Assembly: GCF_000733925.1 (NCBI RefSeq)
Contig: NZ_JPOO01000001.1
Coordinates: 496,001-560,000 of the forward strand
Length of the DNA: 64,000 nucleotides
From: Arenibacter algicola
GTDB lineage: Bacteria; Bacteroidota; Bacteroidia; Flavobacteriales; Flavobacteriaceae
Direction of reading: 5' to 3'
The position numbers and the translations under genes were made by a program. The stretch's first letter is position 1; the number at the start of each line of letters is the position of its first letter. A model generated the notes under the pieces. That model was not told the origin of the DNA. It made no database searches and worked only from the letters and a program-made list of their open reading frames with translations. This document shows positions 54,063-61,926 of the stretch, piece after piece.

Positions 54063-55643
54063 CTAATATTTTTCAAATTCGGCTTCAAATGGACTTTCCA
54101 TTTTAAGATTGTTGCGCTTCATAGTTTTTTGTACCGAATGTATTATGGTGCGGCCTTTGATCATTTCAATGCCTTTTTCAATATCATCGGAAAAAACCCT
54201 GTCCTTATCGGCAAAGGCTACTTTTTTGCGAATAGTTTTATGTACTTCATCCAGTAAGACGCCAGATTTCATGGGTTTTCTAAACTCAAAAGCCTGTGCT
54301 GCGGTCAGAAGTTCAATGGCCAATATTTTTTCTACATTTTCCAATACTTGAAGGGCTTTTCTACCGCTGATGGATCCCATACTTACATGGTCTTCCTGCC
54401 CTAGGGATGTAGGGATGCTATCGGCACTGGCAGGGAAGCACAAACCTTTGTTTTCACTGGCCAAAGCGGCAGTGGTGTATTGTAAGATCATATAGCCGGA
54501 ATTGATTCCGGTATCCTTCATCAACAATTTAGGCACCCCGGGACTGTTGCCTTCCAGAGCCAAATAAATACGGCGGTCCGAGATATTTCCAAGCTCGGAA
54601 GCGGCCAAACATACATAGTCCAGTGCCATGGCCAATGGTTGTCCATGAAAATTGCCCCCACTTATCGTTAATTCCTCATTAATAATGATTGGGTTGTCCG
54701 TAACCGAGTTCAATTCTATCTCCAATAATTCTTTTAAATGCAGCCAAGCGTTTCTGGAGGCTCCATGTACTTGGGGAATACATCTTAGTGAATAGGGGTC
54801 TTGTACCCGTTCACAATCTATGTGGTCCTGCATAATTTCTGAATCTTCCAAAAGGAAACGGATTCTTGAAGCTACGTGACTATTGCCTTTAAAGGGGCGT
54901 AGCTCATGCAGTTCTTTATAAAAGGGTTTTACGCTACCCTGTAAACCTTCGATCATCATGGCCCCAATGATGTCCGCATGAGTAGTGCAGGCGTGCATTT
55001 TGTCTATGACCATTACGGCATGGGCAGCAATAAATTGGGTGCCGTTTATTAGGGCCAGTCCCTCTTTGGGACCCAATTCCAAGGGCTCAAGCTCATAAAT
55101 TCTGTGGAGTTGGGCTGTGGTGATCGTTTTTCTTATGTATCTTACTTTTCCCAATCCAACTAGAGGTAAAAATAAATGGGATAGGGGGGCAAGGTCACCG
55201 GACGCCCCCACAGAACCTTGGGAGGGTACTATTGGAATAGCATCGTTATCTATATGCCATATTATTCGGTCCAGGGTGGCTTCTGCAATACCAGAAAAAC
55301 CTTTGGCCAGGGAATGTGCCTTTAAAACGAGCATCAATTTGGCCATTTCCGTTTCTATTGGTGGTCCAACCCCCACACTATGACTTTGAAGTATATTGTT
55401 TTGTAATATTTTGGTTTCAGTTTTGGAAATTTTGGTGGTACACAAGGGACCGAATCCGGTATTGATTCCGTAAACAGGTTGCCCCATCTCTACAATACGT
55501 AAAACGGTTTGGTGGCTTTCACGAATTTTTTTTCTTGCTGGTTCAGAGATTTGCCCTATGATCGTTCCCCTTACAAGGCTCAAAGCCAGGCCTGCAGTAA
55601 GATGATCTTCCCCGAAAAAAAAGATTTTTTTTGAAGTAGCCAT
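54063..55643 (-). CDS. hutH: Histidine ammonia-lyase
   Basis: 526 residues. The self-forming MIO cofactor comes from the Ala-Ser-Gly in VPSQGSVGASGDLAPLSH. VYGINTGFGPL at the N-terminus, NGTQFIAAHA and DNPIIINEELTISGGNFHGQPLAMALD complete the active site; QEDHVSMGSISGRKAL is the second conserved block. It deaminates histidine to urocanate, the first step of histidine use. First gene of the hut operon; a LysR gene diverges from it across a 78-bp spacer containing palindromes. Confidence 0.95.
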   Translation of the reverse strand: MATSKKIFFFGEDHLTAGLALSLVRGTIIGQISEPARKKIRESHQTVLRIVEMGQPVYGINTGFGPLCTTKISKTETKILQNNILQSHSVGVGPPIETEMAKLMLVLKAHSLAKGFSGIAEATLDRIIWHIDNDAIPIVPSQGSVGASGDLAPLSHLFLPLVGLGKVRYIRKTITTAQLHRIYELEPLELGPKEGLALINGTQFIAAHAVMVIDKMHACTTHADIIGAMMIEGLQGSVKPFYKELHELRPFKGNSHVASRIRFLLEDSEIMQDHIDCERVQDPYSLRCIPQVHGASRNAWLHLKELLEIELNSVTDNPIIINEELTISGGNFHGQPLAMALDYVCLAASELGNISDRRIYLALEGNSPGVPKLLMKDTGINSGYMILQYTTAALASENKGLCFPASADSIPTSLGQEDHVSMGSISGRKALQVLENVEKILAIELLTAAQAFEFRKPMKSGVLLDEVHKTIRKKVAFADKDRVFSDDIEKGIEMIKGRTIIHSVQKTMKRNNLKMESPFEAEFEKY

Positions 55644-55655
55644 GGGATTATTTTT

Positions 55656-55689
55656 ATCAATATAAATTTATTGATTATGTTTGATAATC
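55656..55689. promoter_or_regulatory. Palindromes in the hutH/LysR divergent promoter
   Basis: ATCAATA-N6-TATTGAT (55656-55675) is a perfect inverted repeat with a 6-bp spacer. GATTAT-N5-ATAATC (55673-55689) overlaps its end. Position and form (dyad in a LysR divergent spacer) fit a LysR binding site. Confidence 0.55.
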
Positions 55690-55721
55690 ACCAATACTAT
55701 TAATGTACACACTTAATAACT

Positions 55722-56615
55722 ATGGGTTATCAAATAGAACTCAGACATTTCAATTATTTTTTGGCAGTGGCCGAAGAGTTGCACTATAGAAAGGCAGCGG
55801 AAAAGCTTTGTATTTCCCAACCAGGATTAAGTCGACAAATTAAACAAATGGAAGAGATTCTGGAGGTAAAGCTTTTTGTCCGGACAAAGAAAAAGGTAAG
55901 CCTTACTGCAGCCGGGGAATATCTCAAAAGTGAAATAGAGTTTATCTTAAACCATTTGGAAGTCACCAAAAAGCAGTTGAGACATATTAGGGATGGCAAT
56001 TTTGGGGAGGTCCGAATAGGGTTTTTGGGTTCGGCCATGCAGGAAGTGATACCTAACCTTCTGATCAAGTTAAAGGATAAATTCCCTGGCATCCAGACCA
56101 ATTTGGAGGAATTGTCCAACAATGCCCAGGTCAATGCCATCTTGAAGGATAAATTGGATATGGGCTTTGTACGAACGGCCAGAGTGCCTGAAGGCCTAAA
56201 TATTCAACCGGTATATACCGACACTTTTTCCGTGGTTTTGCCAGAATTATATCCTTTATTGACCAGGGAATTTACAGATGTAGGGCAATTGGCGGCGGAG
56301 AATTTTATTTTGTTCGCCCAGGATTATAGTCCGTTGTACTTTGACACGGTTATGAGCATATGTGAGGATTCGGGTTTTACTCCCAAGGTTTCCCATAAAT
56401 CCGTGCATGCCCAGACCATTTTTAAGCTGGTGGAGAATAATTTGGGGATAGCTATCATACCCACTTCCTTGCAATATGGCTTTCAGATGAAGGTGAAATT
56501 TATTGAACTCAAGAACATTCCGCAAAGGGCAGTACTATCCGTTTGTTGGAAGGAAGACAATAGAAACCCGGCTTTGCGACATTGTATTAATTTATTGTTA
56601 AACGAATCTATATAG
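55722..56615 (+). CDS. LysR-family transcriptional regulator, likely of the hut operon
   Basis: 297 residues. The N-terminal winged HTH is complete (ELRHFNYFLAVAEELHYRKAAEKLCISQPGLSRQIKQMEEILEVKLFVRTKKKVSLTAAG), followed by a two-lobe effector domain (VRIGFLGSAMQEVIPNLLIKLKDKFPG). It is transcribed away from hutH with 78 bp between. Regulation of hut by a LysR protein, with urocanate or histidine as inducer, is inferred from position only. Confidence 0.85.
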   Translation: MGYQIELRHFNYFLAVAEELHYRKAAEKLCISQPGLSRQIKQMEEILEVKLFVRTKKKVSLTAAGEYLKSEIEFILNHLEVTKKQLRHIRDGNFGEVRIGFLGSAMQEVIPNLLIKLKDKFPGIQTNLEELSNNAQVNAILKDKLDMGFVRTARVPEGLNIQPVYTDTFSVVLPELYPLLTREFTDVGQLAAENFILFAQDYSPLYFDTVMSICEDSGFTPKVSHKSVHAQTIFKLVENNLGIAIIPTSLQYGFQMKVKFIELKNIPQRAVLSVCWKEDNRNPALRHCINLLLNESI

Positions 56616-56658
56616 GGAATTTAAAAACCTTAGTTTGTAATATTTAAATTGAGAAAGT

Positions 56659-57210
56659 ATGATTTTTGATATAATTAAGAGGCGTCGGTCTATTTTTCCT
56701 GCCCAATATAATGATGAACCTATAAGTAGGGAGAACATTGAAAAGGTATTGGAGGCTGCCAATTTTGCGCCTACCCATAAGAAAACGGAACCTTGGCGAT
56801 TTAAAGTACTACAAGGGGAGGCCAAGGAAAAATTGGGCTTATTCCTGTCATTGAAATACATGGAAACGGACCCAAAGCCTAAGCAGTTCAAGGTGGAAAA
56901 GTTGATTCAGAATCCAAAAAAGGCTGCCGCAGTCATAGCCATTTGTATGCAACGTGATCTCCAAGAAAGTGTGCCGGAATGGGAAGAGGTGGCAGCAACG
57001 GCAATGGCGGTACAAAATATGTGGCTCTGTTGTACAGAGTTGGGTATAGGGAGCTATTGGAGTTCTCCTGGCCTGATTAAATATATGGGCGATTTTTTTG
57101 AGTTGAATACAGGCGAAGTATGTTTGGGCTTTTTCTATATGGGGTATACTGATGAAGAAATTCCAGTTGTCAGCAAAGGCCCATGGCAAGAAAAAGTTAC
57201 ATGGATGTAG
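56659..57210 (+). CDS. Nitroreductase-family flavoprotein
   Basis: 183 residues, the short NfsB/FRP-like class. RRRSIFPAQYNDEPISRENIEKVLEAANFAPTHKKTEPWRFKVL supplies the FMN phosphate contacts, and the C-terminal half has AVQNMWLCCTELGIGSYWSSPG. An NAD(P)H-dependent FMN reductase acting on nitro or quinone compounds; physiological substrate unknown. It lies 43 bp after the LysR gene on the same strand. Confidence 0.85.
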   Translation: MIFDIIKRRRSIFPAQYNDEPISRENIEKVLEAANFAPTHKKTEPWRFKVLQGEAKEKLGLFLSLKYMETDPKPKQFKVEKLIQNPKKAAAVIAICMQRDLQESVPEWEEVAATAMAVQNMWLCCTELGIGSYWSSPGLIKYMGDFFELNTGEVCLGFFYMGYTDEEIPVVSKGPWQEKVTWM

Positions 57211-57219
57211 AAATATGGA

Positions 57220-57735
57220 TTAACTAAAGAAGGGAAATAAGTCTGACTTATATTCCCAAGCCTTATATATAAATAGGCCCAGATAAATTATGGTAACCAT
57301 AAATTTCAGGAAGGTTCCGGTTAAAAAGCCTAAAAATGAACCAAAGGCGGCCTTTAGGGCCGTTTTTTGATCGGCCCTGTTGATCAGTTCCCCTACCAAA
57401 GCGCCCAAAAAAGGCCAGATTATGATTCCAAAAAATCCAAGAACTGGAAATATAAGGGCTACTATGAGTCCAATGGTAGTACCGATCATTCCCCACTTGC
57501 TTCCCCCGAATTTCTTGGTTCCCCAAACGGGAATAATGTAGTCCAGGGCAAAAACTAGTATGGCTACGGCCAAGGTAATACCCAAAAAAATCCAATCATC
57601 TGGAATGGCTTTGGTAAGATAGAGCAGTAGCAAGCCTACCCAGCTTATAGGTGTTCCCGGGAGTACTGGAAGAAAACTACCCAATACGCCGACGAACATT
57701 AAAATAAACCCGATAATCAATAACACAATATCCAT
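57220..57735 (-). CDS. DUF456-family membrane protein
   Basis: 171 residues with about five hydrophobic segments and many glycines, including LPVLPGTPISWVGLLLLYLT and GTKKFGGSKWGMIGTTIGLIVALIFPVLGFFGIIIWPFLGALVGELI, the DUF456 signature. Function unknown. Converges with the nitroreductase gene (9 bp between stops). Confidence 0.85.
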   Translation of the reverse strand: MDIVLLIIGFILMFVGVLGSFLPVLPGTPISWVGLLLLYLTKAIPDDWIFLGITLAVAILVFALDYIIPVWGTKKFGGSKWGMIGTTIGLIVALIFPVLGFFGIIIWPFLGALVGELINRADQKTALKAAFGSFLGFLTGTFLKFMVTIIYLGLFIYKAWEYKSDLFPFFS

Positions 57736-57900
57736 AGGAATCTTTTGAATACTTAGTTTGACGAAGATATGAAGGATTTGTTACAGGGATGGGGAAAGGA
57801 CTGGTACTAGTCACTTCGACATGAGGCAATTTCAGTGACGATCCAAACCTAAGTTGTCAATTGGAAATTATGTGCTTTTCCAAGGACTTGGGCTTACAAT

Positions 57901-58070
57901 CCCTTCCGTCTCCTCGGCCGATAGCCGAGGATCCACCTTCCCTTATCCAAGGGAAGGAGCTTACGATGATTATACTTATGGTTTTATGTTACACAATGAA
58001 ATGCTTAGAAAATGCTCCTTCCTCTAATCAGGGGAAGGTGGCTTCGACAAAGGAGAAGGCGGAAGGGGTG
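57901..58070. mobile_element. Hairpin-ended MITE, first copy
   Basis: The left end 57901-57961 and right end 58015-58070 are inverted counterparts, each GCTCC-hairpin-GGTGG-hairpin-(A/G)CGGAAGGG read inward to outward. The about 53-bp interior has no reading frame. The end architecture equals that of the DUF559 cassettes at 18.9-19.9 kb. Confidence 0.6.
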
Positions 58071-58221
58071 AGAAACGCAGACCATTCCGAGTAATGAAGA
58101 GAATGCTTCGTAGCCATACCTCGTCGCAGGCGCAAGAGTCACGCTCGTGCCTATTTAGAATTCAGATTAAAAAAATTCTAGTATGAGTTTGACGCTAGGG
58201 ATAACTTCAAATCAACTTTTT

Positions 58222-58289
58222 AACTAAAAAATTAGTTTAAACTAAATATTTAGTTATATTTGTTATAGTGTTCAACTAAAAAGTTAGTT
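58222..58289. promoter_or_regulatory. Three BlaI operators and -7 element before blaI copy 1
   Basis: AACTAAAAAATTAGTT (58222-58237), AACTAAATATTTAGTT (58240-58255) and AACTAAAAAGTTAGTT (58274-58289) are inverted repeats of one motif. TATATTTG (58255-58262) fits the -7 consensus and lies between the second and third. Operators thus cover the core promoter and the start region, suited to autorepression by BlaI. Confidence 0.75.
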
Positions 58290-58291
58290 AA

Positions 58292-58654
58292 ATGAAACAA
58301 TTAACCAAGGCAGAGGAGGAAGTAATGCAGGTTCTATGGCAGTTGCAGAAATGTAATGTGGCCGCAATTATTGATGAACTTCCAGAACCCAAACCGGCGT
58401 ACAATACAGTTTCCACTATTGTACGCATTTTGGAAAGTAAAGGATTCGTAGACCACGAACAAGAGGGTAGGGGGTATCTTTATTTTCCGTTGATCAAGAA
58501 ATCGGATTACGGCAACCAGTCCATCAACAAATTGGTGGACGGTTATTTTCAGGGTTCTTTTAAGAGTATGGTCTCGTTCTTTATGAAAAAGAACGATATG
58601 AGCCTATCCGAATTGGAATCTATACTCAAGGACATTAAAAAAGAGAAGGAATGA
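58292..58654 (+). CDS. BlaI/MecI-family repressor, copy 1
   Basis: 120 residues. A winged-helix repressor: LTKAEEEVMQVLWQLQKCNVAAIIDELPEPKPAYNTVSTIVRILESKGFVDHEQEGRGYLYFPLI, followed by a dimerisation tail. It differs from copy 2 at one residue (Asp/Glu near the end), but the DNA differs silently at many codons (17 in the first 123 bp), so both copies seem to be under purifying selection. It would bind the AACTAAA-type palindromes and be cleaved when a BlaR1 partner senses its signal. Overlaps the truncated blaR1 by 4 bp. Confidence 0.88.
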   Translation: MKQLTKAEEEVMQVLWQLQKCNVAAIIDELPEPKPAYNTVSTIVRILESKGFVDHEQEGRGYLYFPLIKKSDYGNQSINKLVDGYFQGSFKSMVSFFMKKNDMSLSELESILKDIKKEKE

Positions 58655-58926
58655 TACGGTTTATTTTAGAATGCATGGCATTCCAGCTATTATTTTTGAT
58701 CGTTTACGATCTATTCCTTAAGCGGGAAACCTTTTTTCAGTGGAACAGGGTATACCTGATCGGGACATTTGTACTTTCCCTTTTGCTGCCTTGGATAAAG
58801 ATAGAGGCTTTTAAGACCACTGTATCCTTTCGCTGGCGCGAGCGTCACGCTCGTGCCTACATGTGTTCAGTAGAGGAAGGCGGCAGTTCGAGTGCTACGC
58901 TCTTACTAGATTTAGGATTTTCCTAA
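58651..58926 (+). pseudogene. Truncated BlaR1-like membrane protein
   Basis: The first 59 codons match the full receptor at 59771 with three differences (MIRFILECMAFQLLFLIVYD..., two membrane helices). The frame then runs into a palindromic repeat (FRWRERHARAYM...) and stops after 91 codons. The zinc protease and TonB domains are missing, so it cannot act as a receptor. It is the broken end of the first copy of the tandem duplication. Confidence 0.8.
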
Positions 58927-58977
58927 TCTAAGTTTTCTAATGGAAATTATGTTCTTTCCCAGGACTTGGAACCCCAA

Positions 58978-59151
58978 TCCCTTCCGTCTCCTCGGCTGCT
59001 GGCCGAGTATCCACCTTCCCTTATCCAAGGGAAGGAGCCTATTGTTATTATTAAACTCAAAGTTTTATTGTCACACATTGCAATGCTAAAAAAATGCTCC
59101 TTCCCCTAATCAGGGGAAGGTGGCTTCGACAAAGGAGAAGGCGGAAGGGGT
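58978..59151. mobile_element. Hairpin-ended MITE, second copy
   Basis: Left end 58978-59038, right end 59096-59151. The ends are nearly identical to those at 57901-58070 while the 57-bp interior has diverged more. Confidence 0.6.
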
Positions 59152-59341
59152 GAGAAACGCAGACCATTCCGTGTAAAGAAGAGAATGATGCCCAGCCATA
59201 GCTCCCACGCGTCATTTAGGATGACGCTTCATAAAAGAAAGAAAACTAATCTTACGTTTAATCCAATATTCCCCTCTTGAGAGGGGTTAGGGGTGTGTTT
59301 TCCTCTTTCTGGACCGCGCAATAATTTCAATTCAATTTTTT

Positions 59342-59409
59342 AACTAAAAAATTAGTTTAAACTAAATATTTAGTTATATTTGTTATAGTGTTCAACTAAA
59401 AAGTTAGTT
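59342..59409. promoter_or_regulatory. Three BlaI operators before blaI copy 2
   Basis: Same three 16-bp palindromes, at 59342-59357, 59360-59375 and 59394-59409, with the -7 element TATATTTG at 59375-59382. Identical to copy 1 across this stretch. Confidence 0.75.
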
Positions 59410-59411
59410 AA

Positions 59412-59774
59412 ATGAAACAATTGACCAAAGCGGAGGAGGAGGTAATGCAGGTATTATGGCAGTTGCAGAAATGCAACGTTGCCGCAATTATTGACGAATT
59501 GCCGGAGCCCAAACCTGCCTATAATACAGTTTCCACTATTGTACGTATTCTGGAGAGCAAGGGTTTTGTGGACCACGAACAGGAGGGAAGGGGTTATCTT
59601 TATTTTCCATTGATCAAGAAATCGGATTACGGCAATCAGTCCATCAACAAACTGGTGGACGGTTATTTTCAGGGTTCTTTTAAAAGTATGGTCTCTTTCT
59701 TTATGAAAAAGAACGATATGAGCCTATCGGAGTTGGAATCCATACTGAAGGAAATTAAAAAGGAGAAGGAATGA
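59412..59774 (+). CDS. BlaI/MecI-family repressor, copy 2
   Basis: 120 residues, one residue different from copy 1. Same winged helix and dimerisation tail. It overlaps the intact receptor gene by 4 bp (ATGA), so repressor and sensor are translationally coupled. In Bacteroidota such pairs usually do not involve beta-lactamase; the target genes are unknown and may be only the operon itself. Because both repressors recognise the same operators, the two copies should cross-regulate. Confidence 0.9.
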   Translation: MKQLTKAEEEVMQVLWQLQKCNVAAIIDELPEPKPAYNTVSTIVRILESKGFVDHEQEGRGYLYFPLIKKSDYGNQSINKLVDGYFQGSFKSMVSFFMKKNDMSLSELESILKEIKKEKE

Positions 59775-61768
59775 TACGGTATATTTTAGAATGCATGGCA
59801 TTCCAGCTATTGTTTTTGATCGTTTACGATCTGTTTCTTAAACGGGAGACCTTTTTTCAATGGAACAGGGTGTACCTGATCGGGACATTTGTACTTTCCC
59901 TTTTGCTGCCTTGGATAAAGATCGAGGCTTTTAGGACTTCAGTTTCTCCAGAATATTTTGTGTATCCAGAATATTTGTGGGGTATGGACATGTCAGAGGG
60001 AGTGGTTGTTGCTCGAGAAAACGATGCTTCTTTTGATTTTTCTGCGATCGAAATAATTTTTTACGGAGGAATGTTAATTGCAGCCTTGCTTTTTGTCTAT
60101 AAGCTATATCAAATAGACCGACTAAAACGTCAAGGTGAAATCCGGTATTTTGAAAATTTTACCCGAGTGGTGGTACGGAACAGTGAAATGGCTTTTTCCT
60201 TTTTTAGGTCCATCTTTTTGGGCGACAAAGTATTGGAAAAGGACCATGAGAGTATCATTCAGCACGAGCTGGTGCATATAGAGCAGCGGCATAGCTGGGA
60301 TCTGCTGCTTTTTGAACTGATGCGGATTGTAAGTTGGTTCAATCCCTTGGTCTACGTTTATCAAAATAGGGTTTCCGAATTGCACGAGTTCATCGCCGAT
60401 GCAAGAGTGGCCAAGACCCATAAGTCTGAACAGTATCAGTTGCTGTTGTCACAGGTCTTTCAGACCCAACATATTTCTTTTATCAATCAATTTTTTAAAT
60501 CATCATTAATCAAAAAACGAATCGTCATGTTACAAAAATCAAAATCAAAAAGAGTTTGGCAACTTAAGTATTTATTGTTGGTGCCATTGGTAGTAGGGAT
60601 GCTGTTATATACTTCCCTGGAGGCCCAAGAAAATGGCATTTCTGGCGAAGAACAATCTACTGGCGAAGAACAGTTAGAAAAAGAAAACCAATTGCCTCAA
60701 CTTAGTAATCCTAATCAAGACGTCGTTGACGTTCCCTTTGCAGAAGTGGAGAAGGTGCCCGTTTTTCCCGGTTGTGAAGACGCAGATAACGAAAGGGATT
60801 GTTTTCAACAACAAATCCAGAAACATATTGGTAAGAATTTTAATTATCCCCAAGAGGCCATAGAAAAGGGAATTGAAGGCCGGGTCAACATCATGTTTGT
60901 TATTCAAAAAGATGGAAGTATTGGAAATGTAAGGATGCGCTCCCCAGATAAGATTTTGGAAGCGGAAGCAGCCCGTATCATTTCCTTGCTTCCGAAAATG
61001 GCCCCAGGGGAACACAAGGGGAAAAAAGTGAGGGTTGCTTATTCTATTCCGATCACATTTAAGTTGGAGGGAAAAGAGGAATTTGGTACAAGGAAGAATG
61101 ATGATGGAACAGTAGATATAGCCTTCGCCATAATAGATAAAGTCCCGGTTTTTCCTGGTTGTGAGGATGCAGAAAATAAAAGGGATTGTTTTAATGCCAG
61201 TTTGCAGAAACACATTAGCAAAAATTTCAGGTATCCCAAAGAAGCCCAAGAAAAGCGTATTGAGGGGCGGGTAAATTTGTTGTTCATTATTCAAGAAGAT
61301 GGAAGCATAGGAAATCTTCGTATGCGCGGACCTGATAAGATTTTGGAAGATGAGGCAGCCCGTATTATTTCTTTGTTGCCGCAAATGATACCTGGGGAAC
61401 ACCGTGGTGAAAAAGTACGGGTGCCTTTTTCGATTCCGATTACATTCAGGCTTCAGGGCCCAGAAGAAAATGGTTCATCACAATCGCCAGAATTAACGTC
61501 AGTTGCGAATACAATGTCTGTTATGGCATATGTTAAAAAGGTTGATGGTAAGGAATATCTTCGATGTATGGTTACGGATGGAACCAAAGGGTTGCCCGGA
61601 GTTGATGTTTCCATACAAGGAAAAAATGAGGTTGTGGTTACCGACTTTGATGGGCTAATTGAGATTGAAGCCCAAAAAGGGGATGTCTTAACTTTTAAGT
61701 ACAAAGGATTGCCCACTACTATGCTTGTCGTTACGGACCAACAGAAATACCATATTACCAATAAGTAA
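59771..61768 (+). CDS. BlaR1-type M56 metalloprotease sensor with two TonB C-terminal domains
   Basis: 665 residues. N-terminal membrane helices (residues 3-50 and about 95-120), then the M56 protease with QHELVHIEQRHSWD (HExxH) and ELHEFIADARVAK. A further helix at about 265-280 leads to the periplasm. Two similar TonB C-like domains follow (residues about 330-430 and 450-560), each starting KVPVFPGCEDA...DCF and containing EGRVN(I/L)(M/L)F(V/I)IQ(K/E)DGSIGN(V/L)RMR. A partial carboxypeptidase-regulatory-like fold (GLPGVDVSIQGKNEVVVTDFDG) ends the protein. It probably senses an envelope signal and cleaves BlaI. The TonB-type domains in place of a penicillin-binding sensor suggest a non-beta-lactam cue. 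Confidence 0.85.
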   Translation: MIRYILECMAFQLLFLIVYDLFLKRETFFQWNRVYLIGTFVLSLLLPWIKIEAFRTSVSPEYFVYPEYLWGMDMSEGVVVARENDASFDFSAIEIIFYGGMLIAALLFVYKLYQIDRLKRQGEIRYFENFTRVVVRNSEMAFSFFRSIFLGDKVLEKDHESIIQHELVHIEQRHSWDLLLFELMRIVSWFNPLVYVYQNRVSELHEFIADARVAKTHKSEQYQLLLSQVFQTQHISFINQFFKSSLIKKRIVMLQKSKSKRVWQLKYLLLVPLVVGMLLYTSLEAQENGISGEEQSTGEEQLEKENQLPQLSNPNQDVVDVPFAEVEKVPVFPGCEDADNERDCFQQQIQKHIGKNFNYPQEAIEKGIEGRVNIMFVIQKDGSIGNVRMRSPDKILEAEAARIISLLPKMAPGEHKGKKVRVAYSIPITFKLEGKEEFGTRKNDDGTVDIAFAIIDKVPVFPGCEDAENKRDCFNASLQKHISKNFRYPKEAQEKRIEGRVNLLFIIQEDGSIGNLRMRGPDKILEDEAARIISLLPQMIPGEHRGEKVRVPFSIPITFRLQGPEENGSSQSPELTSVANTMSVMAYVKKVDGKEYLRCMVTDGTKGLPGVDVSIQGKNEVVVTDFDGLIEIEAQKGDVLTFKYKGLPTTMLVVTDQQKYHITNK

Positions 61769-61926
61769 ACACTACTATTTCTTTCCAAGAGGTGACCATT
61801 GTACTATTCCGAAGTTTATTTCATGAAAATTGTAGGCCATAGGATAAGACTATTGAGGAGGAAATTGACAGCTACAGCCCTTAAATTGATCAAAAAATTG
61901 TAATTTCCGCCCAGAATCTGGCATAC

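Larger units (their letters stand above)
57847..58828 (+). repeat. Tandem duplication, first copy (MITE + operators + blaI + 5' blaR1)
   Basis: This stretch matches 58922-59948 in order: a common leader (TGGAAATTATG...), a hairpin-ended MITE, the GAGAAACGCAGACCATTCCG string, three operators, blaI and the first 59 codons of blaR1. The blaI starts are 1120 bp apart. Homology ends inside blaR1, where a palindromic repeat (GCGAGCGTCACGCTCG) takes over. Confidence 0.7.
58922..59948 (+). repeat. Tandem duplication, second copy
   Basis: Counterpart of 57847-58828. It carries an extra segment (about 59195-59325) with a CCCCTCTTGAGAGGGG hairpin repeat before the operators. This copy runs on into an intact blaR1. 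Confidence 0.7.

Noticed and set aside
58651..58926. The 91-codon BlaR1 fragment as a functional small membrane regulator
   Set aside because: The C-terminal 32 codons come from a palindromic repeat, and the frame keeps no protease or sensor part; a broken duplicate is simpler.
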